A stretch of 64,000 nucleotides of DNA. It comes from Chrysoperla carnea. Lineage: Eukaryota; Arthropoda; Insecta; Neuroptera; Chrysopidae. The translations under genes were made by a program, and so were the position numbers. Below the pieces are notes generated by a model. It was not told the DNA's origin. It worked only from the letters and a program-made list of their open reading frames with translations, and ran no database searches. This document shows, in pieces, positions 57,001 to 64,000 of this stretch; the stretch's first letter is position 1, and every line of letters starts with the position of its first letter. The stretch covers positions 7,056,983 through 7,120,982 of the forward strand of contig NC_058337.1 in assembly GCF_905475395.1 (NCBI RefSeq), read 5' to 3'.

Positions 57001-57951
57001 TATTTAATTTTTATTGTATTGAACGTTTCATATTTTATTTTGTGATAACTCTGTATCGTCTTAGTTACGAAGTTTTAATTATTGGGTTGAATTTGTTCAA
57101 TAGAGGAGGTGGTTGAGTTTAGAATTTTTTACCCTTTGCGTTCAGAAATGGGACACAATGATTTTTTAAAGAAAGAAGAATGGGTCGATTTTTATTGTTA
57201 TTATTATTATATATGACCTTAAAAATTTAACTCGTAATTAAAACCGTACAGAGTTATCAAAAAATAAAATAAGAAACGTTCAATATAAGAAAAATTAAAT
57301 AAATTAAAAAAATTCAATAGAAATAATATAATAAACTCGGAACTAGTAATCACTAAAATAATTTAAGCTAGCGCCTTAACGGCCACGGCCATGTACCACA
57401 CTTGACAAAAAACATAACATAAGATATATATTCAACAAATGTCTTTTTTCATAACTTTTAGGCTGCGCAGTACTAAACGCAACCACTTCCGGCAGCCAGA
57501 CCGCCCAAGCTCTAACAGAAAGAGCAAGGGGAACAACATATCATAAAATCAGCAATAATAAAATTCTCTCTCGAAAACGTTGCGAGCTCCTGTACTAATA
57601 TTTTATGTTATTTGTATAGATGGATATGATTGAGTTGAGTGAGTGTAAGAGTTAAAATAAAAGAAATAGATATCTGTACCTCTTTGGCTGTAATGAACAT
57701 ATTCCAAGGAGTCAATATACCAATACCATGCAACAATATAACCCAATACACTAAATTTAAACGATCTTTTGGCGGATTCATTTCTAAGTTCGCTTGATCC
57801 GTACTAATTGTTCTAAAATTTAATTCATCATCCGGTACATTTACTTCCTCCCATGCTGGTGTCAAACGAACCGGTTCTGTAGATAGAAATGCTTGTTTTT
57901 CACTATCCGCTCCAGTTCCACTATTTGTTGTGTGATCGTTTTCCCGTGGTA
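47945..57951 (-). CDS. Equilibrative nucleoside transporter (SLC29/ENT), 8 exons seen, start exon missing
   Basis: Exons in transcript order are 57951-57680, 56585-56446, 55297-55152, 53276-53044, 51087-50913, 50448-50327, 49273-49071 and 48071-47945. They sum to 1418 nt: 2 nt completing a codon of an upstream exon, then 471 codons and TAA. All junctions keep phase. The ENT hallmarks are GIGILTPWNMFITA in TM1, a second hydrophobic pair with NIGGNLTKR, NGIYQSSVFGLAATLP, a long run of membrane segments, IKMSDPNFFVP after the cytoplasmic linker, NVTAMIGSSLVSFF and a hydrophobic C-terminus. ENTs carry nucleosides and nucleobases down their gradient across membranes with 11 TM segments. The visible part is close to full length for the family; only a short cytoplasmic N-terminus is absent. 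Which insect ENT paralogue it is cannot be told. Confidence 0.93.
48072..49070 (-). other. ENT intron with repeat S copy 1
   Basis: 48590-48840 (aaccgaatagtttagacagt, gtgcgtttctttattc, caaaccactttattgg) matches 53440-53640 in the same orientation. The rest is unassigned. The + strand frame 48795-49043 is not coding. Confidence 0.6.
49071..49273 (-). CDS. ENT exon (TM9-TM10)
   Basis: The acceptor is ttttag|ccaagt; the donor cctag|gtatgt. PSPKYLFIPVILRALYIPLF, a charged loop and ITLGLTSGYFGALAMMYVPR. Confidence 0.94.
49274..50326 (-). other. ENT intron, unassigned
   Basis: GC is locally higher at 49480-49860 but no gene or matched repeat is recognised; the + strand frame 49803-50063 lacks any known motif. 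Confidence 0.5.
50327..50448 (-). CDS. ENT exon (TM8)
   Basis: The acceptor is gtttt|ag then atata; the donor atgg|gtgagt. DIKMSDPNFFVPQHLYTLIT, then NVTAMIGSSLVSFFTW, matching the conserved TM8 region of ENTs. Confidence 0.93.
50465..50575 (+). repeat. Short repeat shared with 14505-14605
   Basis: tagtctaataaaatt and aaattttccacagttgttaa in the same order as in the K2P intron copy. Confidence 0.6.
50913..51087 (-). CDS. ENT exon (central cytoplasmic linker and TM7)
   Basis: The acceptor is gattttag|agattt; the donor gcag|gtaaat. RFYRYHKMINE, a basic hydrophilic linker, KVYTQAFPQLFNVFFVYFV and PAMHA. Confidence 0.93.
51823..52050 (+). repeat. B-family element, copy 9 (5' module only)
   Basis: aacaagtgaaaaa, caatttactgaattaattg and the beta module (gctactctcatacacaaag). 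It ends before the core. It lies in an ENT intron. Confidence 0.78.
52085..52260 (-). repeat. Element X, partial copy 2
   Basis: atgtaattcgcttcgaaa, agtatccagcaacgccgtac and acttttacatataggagcat match 3340-3550. As at the other locus, it follows a B element. Confidence 0.65.
52360..52960 (+). repeat. Repeat D, array of degenerate units
   Basis: The motif ctgacgcgctcgagttac or close variants occurs about every 110-150 bp (52587, 52717, 52847, and a weak one near 52930). cctccaaattgtcag and gtccacttaacgt link it to 26437-26795. Confidence 0.65.
53044..53276 (-). CDS. ENT exon (TM4-TM6)
   Basis: The acceptor is ttgtag|gtgcta; the donor taaat|gtaagt. SANGIYQSSVFGLAATLP is the family's TM4 signature. 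It is followed by GAVILGCNICGTITTLIS and a hydrophobic segment ending FALPLN. Confidence 0.95.
53440..53640 (+). repeat. Repeat S, copy 2
   Basis: aaccgaatagtttagacagt and gaacaaaccacttttattgg match 48590-48840; both lie in ENT introns. Confidence 0.68.
54124..55026. mobile_element. 900-bp element with long inverted ends in an ENT intron
   Basis: aaggaactaagacgttc and ggggtttttatt at the left match aataaaaacccc and gaacgttttagttcctt at the right. Farther in, cttttggttttttccaaata pairs with tatttggaaaaaccaaaag. The interior is A/T homopolymer-rich without coding sequence. Confidence 0.75.
55152..55297 (-). CDS. ENT exon (GGNLTKR, TM3)
   Basis: The acceptor is attttcag|aggtaa; the donor is aaata|gtaagt. 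GGNLTKRIVYSITALAIIF and the strongly hydrophobic segments up to VVILNS. Confidence 0.93.
55426..56272. mobile_element. 850-bp fold-back element filling an ENT intron
   Basis: gagaacggccattttcg pairs with cgaaaatgaccgttctg. The halves are inverted copies over about 350-400 bp each, meeting near 55885 (cacaatactggtagaca ... ctaccagtattgtgtaatg). Landmarks include gcgtggaagaagtcc and its inverse. It occupies most of the 1148-nt intron. The frame 55443-55706 is part of the arm. Confidence 0.82.
56446..56585 (-). CDS. ENT exon (TM1-TM2 loop, TM2)
   Basis: The acceptor is tttttag|tattttg and the donor attgg|gtaatt. It encodes YFVDYKLSKEYTGEESMYGT and the second membrane segment, FLSYVGFAAQVPGLILNWGN. 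It ends inside Gly of NIGG. Confidence 0.93.
56681..57595. mobile_element. 915-bp fold-back element with tRNA-like segment in its arms
   Basis: gtacaggagctcgcaacg and its exact inverse form the ends. The arms match for about 270 bp (ttgttccccttgctctttct, gcttgggcggtctggc, ggccgttaaggcgctag). More distant inner pairs (attgaacgttt, gataactctgta) extend the palindrome almost to the centre near 57140. It lies in the intron between the first two visible ENT exons. Confidence 0.85.
56886..56966 (+). repeat. tRNA-like segment within fold-back arm
   Basis: A-box-like tggccgttaagg and B box agttcgaatcc, followed by cagcagcggtcacca, give the outline of a Leu/Ser-type tRNA or SINE head. The opposite arm keeps the A-box side but has lost the B box. 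Confidence 0.55.
57680..57951 (-). CDS. ENT exon with N-terminal tail and TM1 (partial 5')
   Basis: The acceptor is atttatag|taccacgg; the donor aaagag|gtacag. 90 codons are open, from PREND through LTPAWEEVNVPDDELNF and LEMNPPKDRLNLVYW to TPWNMFITAKE. There is no ATG before Met57 of this exon, and the two leading bases must complete a codon from an upstream exon. Met57 (good context, gaaATGaa) is an alternative internal start. Confidence 0.9.
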
Positions 57952-58128
57952 CTATAAATAAAATAGAAAATCGATTTATTAAAAATATGCTTAAGAATTC
58001 TTAATATCTTAATATCTTAAGAATATAAATTAATTTATTATTTTTACTAGATCTAAAATATACCTGGTGTTTACTATCAAATATTCTGCATATGCTAAAT
58101 TTTGCTAATAATATAAAAACACCCCAAA

Positions 58129-58375
58129 ATAATTTTGATAAAATACAAGTTCAAAAACTAAAACCTCGACTACAAAATTACGCTATGAAAAGAATGAAAC
58201 AAGAAAATATTATCATCTGAAATTGTTATGATAAGTAAAATTGTTATTACAGTCAAGTAGTGACAATTTTATTTATCATAACAATTTCAGATGATAATAT
58301 TTTCTTGTTTCATACTTTCTAGGGCATGATGTGTAGTAATCGGGGTTTTAGTTTTGAACTTTATTTTATTAAAAA
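58129..58375. mobile_element. 250-bp fold-back upstream of the first visible ENT exon
   Basis: atgaaacaagaaaatattat and tcatctgaaattgttatgat pair with their inverses at 58262-58313, with outer pairs gttcaaaaactaaaacc/ggttttagttttgaac. The loop is about 30 bp. Confidence 0.82.
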
Positions 58376-58890
58376 TATTTTCCGGTGTTTCATTTTCAAA
58401 AATATATGATTAAATTCACTTCTAATAGCCTAAGATCCCGACGTTTGAATCTGTAGATATCTTTTTCTTTTTTGATAAAACTTAATTTTTATGAATGATA
58501 CATGATAGTAGAATAGATTACAGCAGGGTTGTTGCCTGGCAAATTAAGCCGCAACTACCTTTAATTAAACATATTGTAATGATTTTTGTTTAAAAATTGT
58601 ATTTAAATGTTTTTTCAATTAATCCAACGTCATTTGAAAGTAAATAAAAAAAAACAAATGGTTGCCAGGTCTCAGTCAGCCGCAACTTATGGATTGCCAG
58701 GTATAAACGGAATACCCGGAATACTGTAAATTTTTTACACTTACGTGTTTTTCAAGTAAGTTATTATATCAATTAAAATTTTTTTCTATACATTATGAGT
58801 TCTATAAATTTTTATTAAGACTTATACAATTTTCTCCAATCTTAGTTGTATTTTTATACAATTTTCATCAATACAAACAATTTTATTTAT

Positions 58891-59491
58891 TATACCATGT
58901 ATATATGAAATATACATAGTACTTTTATGAAGTTTAGTCCCAAGTTTGTAACGCTTAAAAATAATGATGCTAGGAAAAAAATTTTGTCATGGGTGTTCAT
59001 AAAATCACCTAATTAGTCCATTTCCGGTTGTCCGTCCGCCCGATCGTCCGTCTGTGGACACGATAACTCAAAAACGAAAAAAGATATCGAGCTGAAATTT
59101 TTACAGCGTACTCAGGACGTAAAAAGTCCTGAGCGACGTAAAAAGTCAAGTTCGTAAATGAGCATCATAGGTCAATTGGGTCTTGGGTCCGTAGGACCCA
59201 TCTTGTAAACCGTTAGAGATAGAACAAAAGTTTAAATGTAAAAAATGTTCCTTATCAAAAATTAAACAACTTTTGTTTGAAACATTTTTTCGTTAACATC
59301 ACTGTTTACCCGTGAGGGCGCCAATTAGGCGGAAATTTTATAATATGAACTATATTTGATTATCTTATTTTATACTATGTACTATACAGTTATGTATGTG
59401 TCACATGTTTGTATGTGTGATAAAGAAATCAACACTGACTATGCATGGTATTTCAACAATTGACTCAGTCAATTGTTTGTTTTCACTTGTT
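58891..59491 (-). repeat. B-family element, copy 10
   Basis: Complete alpha-type copy in reverse. Core hairpin intact (gggtccgtaggaccc). A short local duplication of cgtaaaaagtc lies near 59120. Confidence 0.88.
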
Positions 59492-59701
59492 AAATTAATA
59501 TTTAATACCTAAAAAATTATTTAGTGTGAGACACTCGTTTTTGACGATATTACAACAGTCTAAAAACGACGCAAAAAGGTGACGTCAACGTGAAATTAAA
59601 ATTATAAATAATGAATGTGGTCTTCTGGGAGTGAGAGTTATTTATTGGAAATTTCCTTCTCTTTAAGAATCTGGTTTTTTAATTTCTTCAATATTAATTT
59701 T

Positions 59702-60341
59702 TATACCATGCATATATGAAATATACATAGTATATTAAGTTTAGTCCCAAGTTTGTAACGCTTAAAAATAATGATGCTAGGAAAAAAATTTTGTCATAGC
59801 TGTTCATAAAATCACCTAATTAGTCCATTTCCGGTTGTCCGTCCGTCCGTCCGTCCGTCTGTGGACACGATAACTCAAAAACGAAAAAAGATATCGAGCT
59901 GAAATTTTTACAGCGTACTCAGGACGTAAAAAGTGAGGTCAAGTTCGTAAATGAGCATCATAGGTCAATTGGGCCTTGGGTCCGTAGGACCCATCTTGTA
60001 AACCATTAGAGATAGAACAAAAGTTTTAATGTAAAAAATGTTCCTTATAAAAAAATAAAAAACTTTTGTTTGAAACATTTTTTTGTAAACATCACTGTTT
60101 ACCCACGAGGGCGTTAATTAGGTGCAAATTTTATAGTATGTATTAATATAGGAATATCAGTTGTGTGTGTGTCTATTTAAAAGTGAATATCTTTTGTTAT
60201 TTATGTGACGTCAAAAAAACAAACGATTGCGCATCAACACTGTCTATACATTTTTTTATGTGTTATGTGATAAAGAAATCAACACTGACTATGCATGGTA
60301 TTTCCACAATTAACTCATTCAATTGTTTCTTTTCACTTGTT
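59702..60341 (-). repeat. B-family element, copy 11 (alpha/beta hybrid)
   Basis: B core with gggtccgtaggaccc and ccggttgtccgtccg. Its 5' module contains beta sequence (aacaaacgattgcgcatcaac) followed by alpha sequence (gtgataaagaaatcaacac) up to the ttttcacttgtt end. Confidence 0.85.
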
Positions 60342-61088
60342 ACTTTTGTAATTTTTGTGTGTGCAAACACTTTTACGATTACATTTTTACGACCATTATT
60401 TCTATATTTACCAATTTTAACTTGTTGACTAGACTTTTAGGTAACTTACTTAAATGGAATTAATTAATTTAAAATTTATACCTGTCACTTTTTGTTTCTT
60501 AAGGAAATAACATTCACTTTGTTAATTTCCTATCGCTTCCACCATTGTGTTTGTGATAAATAATTCTTTAACTGGTAATCCAGATGTAAACGCACTATAT
60601 ACTATATTATTGAAATAAGTACTAAATTCTTTTTTTAAACAATAAATCTTAATTATTGAACTTTTTACATTTAAAAATAATAATAGTAGAAATCAGAATA
60701 AAATGTTTATCACAGTAATTGATTTATTAATTTTAGAAAAATTGTATTTGATATATTTAAAATTTGGAAACTTTTGAATTTCAAAGTTAAAAAATAAAAA
60801 GTATTGTTAAAAATGTAAGTAAAGCAGATCAGTAAGCCGCCGTATGCGAATCGATTCGACCAACGTATTCATTTGGTTTAAAAAACCGGTTTCGTTTGAG
60901 AGTAGCAATTCAAGATATATTTCGCATGTTTGGTTGATGCAATTATAAGTTCTTAGAATAAAACCCACTGCATTTTTAACATGATTTTACATAAATGTTG
61001 CGGTTATTTCGTTATATTTTAGGGTTCATATTAAATTGGCAAAGTAAAGAGTCAATAACACAAAACAGGTAAAGAGAAACATATACAT
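60342..61088. other. Between B copies 11 and 12, unassigned
   Basis: Little repeat similarity. The - strand around 60590-60480 could hold a 5' UTR exon for ENT (a possible donor at gacag|gtataa, 60481), but no start codon in frame was found. Confidence 0.3.
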
Positions 61089-61641
61089 AACAAGTGAAAA
61101 CAAACAATTGACTGAGTTAATTGTTGAAATACCATGCATAGTCAGTGTTGATTTCTTTATCACATTACACATACAAACATGTGACACATACATAACTGAT
61201 AATCAAGTATAGTACATATTATAAAATTTCCGCCTAGTTGGCGCCCTCACGGGTAAACAGTGATGATTACGAAAAAATGTTTCAAACAAAAGTTGTTTAA
61301 TTTTTGATAAGGAACATTTTTTACATTTAAACTTTTGTTCTATCTCTAACGGTTTACAAGATGGGTCCTACGGACCCAAGACCCAATTGACCTATGATGC
61401 TCATTTACGAATTTGACCTCACTTTTTACGTCCTGAGTACGCTGTAAAAATTTCAGCTCGATATCTTTTTTCGTTTTTGAATTATCGTGTCCACAGACGG
61501 ACGGACAACCGGAAATGGACTAATTAGGTGATTTTATGAACACCTATGACAAAATTTTTTTCCTAGCATCATTATTTTTAAGCGTTACAAACTTGGGACT
61601 AAACTTAATATACTATGTACATTTCATATATACATGGTATA
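61089..61641 (+). repeat. B-family element, copy 12
   Basis: Complete alpha copy with intact core hairpin gggtcctacggaccc and 3' hairpin. Confidence 0.9.
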
Positions 61642-61968
61642 AAAATGATTTTAAAAATTTTAGCCTCAATATTTCTATGATACTGATTGCAAACCTTATG
61701 GATTGAATTAAAAATTTCATTAGCCCGAAGGAAAATAAACAAAACAAATTTTTACAATAAAAAAATAATTTTAAATTGTAATAAGCCACCTAGACAATGG
61801 CTTGGCTACTTTGCCAACTTTCCTCCATATTATGTATTATATAATTATGTAAGTGTATAATGTTGATTAATTTCGATAGAGGGGATCCTTTGTAAATTAT
61901 TCGATTGGATCATAATCACAAAGGCATTCAAGTTGAATGACGCTACACTAACTATAATCATTGTATAT

Positions 61969-63105
61969 GTATACAGTGTGTTCTATTATAGACTGCAGAA
62001 CGTTGGCCTACAGAATAAGCTCATCAAGACGAAGGTAAAACTTATTTACCAATTTTCGATCTGAGGCCTACTTTGAAAATAATTAACCAAATAAATTAAT
62101 ATTATATTAATACAACGTAAATAATTTTATCGAATCACAGTTCACTTAAATATTGAAGGCTGGTGTTGAGTTAAAACCTAAACTAAGTGGGCGGTTGTCT
62201 TATATTCTATTTACATGCATAAAATAAATATACTCAATAAATAAATAATACAATAAAGTAAACAGCATAATATGTTCGAATCAGTTGGCTAATTCACAAA
62301 ACAAAAACAATTGTATAGAGCAGGAACCGATCAAATGCTCAATGTGACCTCCATTAGTTTCACTAACCAACGTTGAACTTCAATACCCACAAAAAACAAG
62401 TGAAAACAAACAATTGACTGAGTTAATTGTTGAAATACCATGCATAGTCAGTGTTGATTTCTTTATCACATTACACATACAAACATGTGACACATACATA
62501 GCTGATAATCAAGTATACTACATATTATAAAATTTCCGCCTGATTGGCGCCCTTACGGGTAAACAGTGATGTTTACGAAAAAATGTTTCAAACAAAAGTT
62601 GTTTAATTTTTGATAACGAACATTTTTAGTATTTAAACTTTTCTTCTATCTCTAACGGTTTACAAGATGGGTCCTACGGACCCAACACCCAATTAACCTA
62701 TGATGCTCATTTACGAACTTGACCTCACTTTTTACGTCCTGAGTACGCTGTAAAAATTTCAGCTCGATATCTTTTTTCGTTTTTGAGTTATCGTGTCCAC
62801 AGACGGACGGACGGACTTTTTAAGCGTTACAAACTTGGGACTAAACTTAATATACTATGTATATTTCATATATGCATGGTATAAAAACTACGTAGGAATT
62901 TCAAAAATTTAATATACGTGCAAATAATGCATAATTCATTGGTCGTTTGTTGCTGGAAAATAGCTTGAAATTTGGATACCACGGCTAACATATAATTTAT
63001 TCTTGAAAATTTCCGAAAAACGCTTTTGTTGAACTTTTTCCTTCGCCTTTATGAGCTTACTTAAGAAGGCATATTTTTTGCAGTCAATAATAGAACACTC
63101 TATAC
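61969..63105. mobile_element. 1.1-kb element with about 60-bp inverted ends, host of B copy 13
   Basis: gtatacagtgtgttctatta at the left, taatagaacactctatac at the right. The match continues inward as gactgca, then aagctcatcaagacgaagg against ccttcgcctttatgagctt. B copy 13 lies inside, so it arrived later. Confidence 0.72.
62395..62883 (+). repeat. B-family element, copy 13 (internal deletion)
   Basis: Alpha copy identical in layout to copy 12, but about 65 bp from the ccggaaatgg motif to the catcattat motif are missing, at 62817. Confidence 0.88.
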
Positions 63106-63189
63106 ATCTACACTAAAAATAAATGTGTGCATAAATAAACTCTTGTACAGTAAAAAATATCATCCATATACAATTTGTGTTGTAAAAAA

Positions 63190-64000
63190 AACTTTTAACA
63201 AAAAGAAAACCGACTTCAAAAGAAAATCTTTTCCAAAACAAATGAATATGCACTAAAAAGTAAAAAAATAATGATAATATAATGAAGTAAAAATTATTGT
63301 TTTTTTTTTTGGAGTCGGTGTCAGCCAAGGAAACAACTCTGACAGAACAGTTTGCTACATTAGCTTGGCTGACACCGACTCCAAAAAAAACAATAATTTT
63401 AACTACATTATATTATCATTATTTTTTTACTTTTTAGTGCATATTCATTTGTTTTGGAAAAGATTTTCTTTTGAAGTCGGTTTTATTTCGTGATTTTTAG
63501 TGAATCTGAAGTACACTAACTAATTTTTCACTAAAAAAGAATCATCGAAATCGGTTGACGTGATATTGAGTTATTCGTCGTCTTGTCGTGCATAACGAAT
63601 GCAAATTTAAAGACTTTTATGGTTTTCTCATGGATAGCGTTGTCAGAACTAGACCAAAATGAAATGGGACCACACGGGAAGCACCAGCTTTGAAATAGAT
63701 AAAGAATCATCGAAATCGGTTGACGTGATATTGAGTAATTCGTCCTCTTGTCGTGCATAATGAATGCAAATTTAAATCTTTTATGGTTTTCTCATGGATG
63801 TCGTTGTCAGAACTAGACCAAAATGAAATGGGACCACACAGGAAGCACCAGCTTTCAAATAGATAAAAAAATCATCGAAAACGGTTGACGTGATATTGAG
63901 TAATTCGTCCTCTTGTCGTGCATAATGAATGCAAATTTAAGTCTTTTATGGTTTTCTCATGGATGTCGTTGTCAGAACTAGATTAAAATGAAATGGGATC
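63190..64000. mobile_element. Element C, copy 2 (runs off the right edge)
   Basis: Starts with aaaaccgacttc. Palindrome 63209-63475 around ccaaggaaacaactctg, as in copy 1. Then a 165-bp tandem array; the right end lies beyond the window. Confidence 0.75.
63541..64000 (+). repeat. 165-bp tandem array, 2.8 units visible
   Basis: Units begin atcatcgaaa at 63541, 63706 and 63871, exactly 165 bp apart, and are nearly identical (tggttttctcatgga, atgggaccacac). It continues past the window end. Confidence 0.92.

Noticed and set aside
60475..60600. Candidate 5' exon of ENT on the - strand with donor gacag|gtataa
   Set aside because: In the frame required by the next exon there is an upstream TAA and no ATG; an ATG nearby opens only a 7-codon frame.
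63541..64000. CRISPR-like regular repeats
   Set aside because: The 165-bp units are direct tandem copies without spacers, inside an insect transposon.

Overview
The window is nuclear DNA from an insect. It is strongly AT-rich, its genes are split by GT-AG introns, their protein sequences look insect-like, and the spaces between exons are crowded with short inverted-repeat transposons. I cannot name the order or species from the sequence alone. There is no sign of bacterial operons, CRISPR arrays or functional rRNA/tRNA genes.

Three multi-exon genes can be reconstructed exon by exon with consistent reading phase. (1) A two-pore-domain (K2P/TWiK-type) potassium channel on the + strand, 7866-17442: 4 exons, 744 codons, first pore TIGYG and second pore TIGFG. 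(2) MAEA, the RING subunit of the CTLH/GID E3 ubiquitin ligase, on the - strand, 31881-24836: 7 exons, 395 codons. One of its introns has a textbook U12-type 5' splice site and apparent AT-AA ends. (3) An equilibrative nucleoside transporter (SLC29/ENT family) on the - strand, 57951-47945: 8 exons and 471 visible codons. Its start codon lies in an upstream exon that I could not place. The K2P channel and MAEA converge; MAEA and ENT point the same way, with 16 kb between them. Nothing suggests that the three act in one pathway.

The rest is a layered transposon landscape. One family (called B here) has 13 recognisable copies, mostly about 500-650 bp, with a conserved 5' end, a 3' terminal hairpin and a GGGTCC/GGACCC hairpin in its core; two alternative 5' modules are swapped among copies. 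Around it lie many elements with long terminal inverted repeats or near-complete palindromes: 272-1272, 8337-9408, 13547-13884, 16379-16732, 19085-21500, 22375-23702, 27264-28158, 30283-31022, 33236-34360, 54124-55026, 55426-56272, 56681-57595, 58129-58375 and 61969-63105. Several are nested in one another. Three decayed IS630/Tc1/mariner-type transposase copies (41810-42610, 44201-44568, 46131-47545), a LINE reverse-transcriptase fragment (40483-40765) and several tRNA-derived SINE pieces are the only recognisable mobile-element coding or RNA-derived remains.

Layout: 1-7570 repeats; 7573-17572 K2P gene with repeat-filled introns; 17573-24835 nested elements; 24836-31881 MAEA; 31882-47944 transposon graveyard; 47945-57951 ENT, with inverted-repeat elements in three of its larger introns; 57952-64000 further B copies, a palindrome, and a 165-bp tandem array running off the right edge. 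The most unusual signals are the U12 intron of MAEA, the modular B family, and a small terminal-inverted-repeat family whose two copies differ at both ends in matched, compensating fashion.
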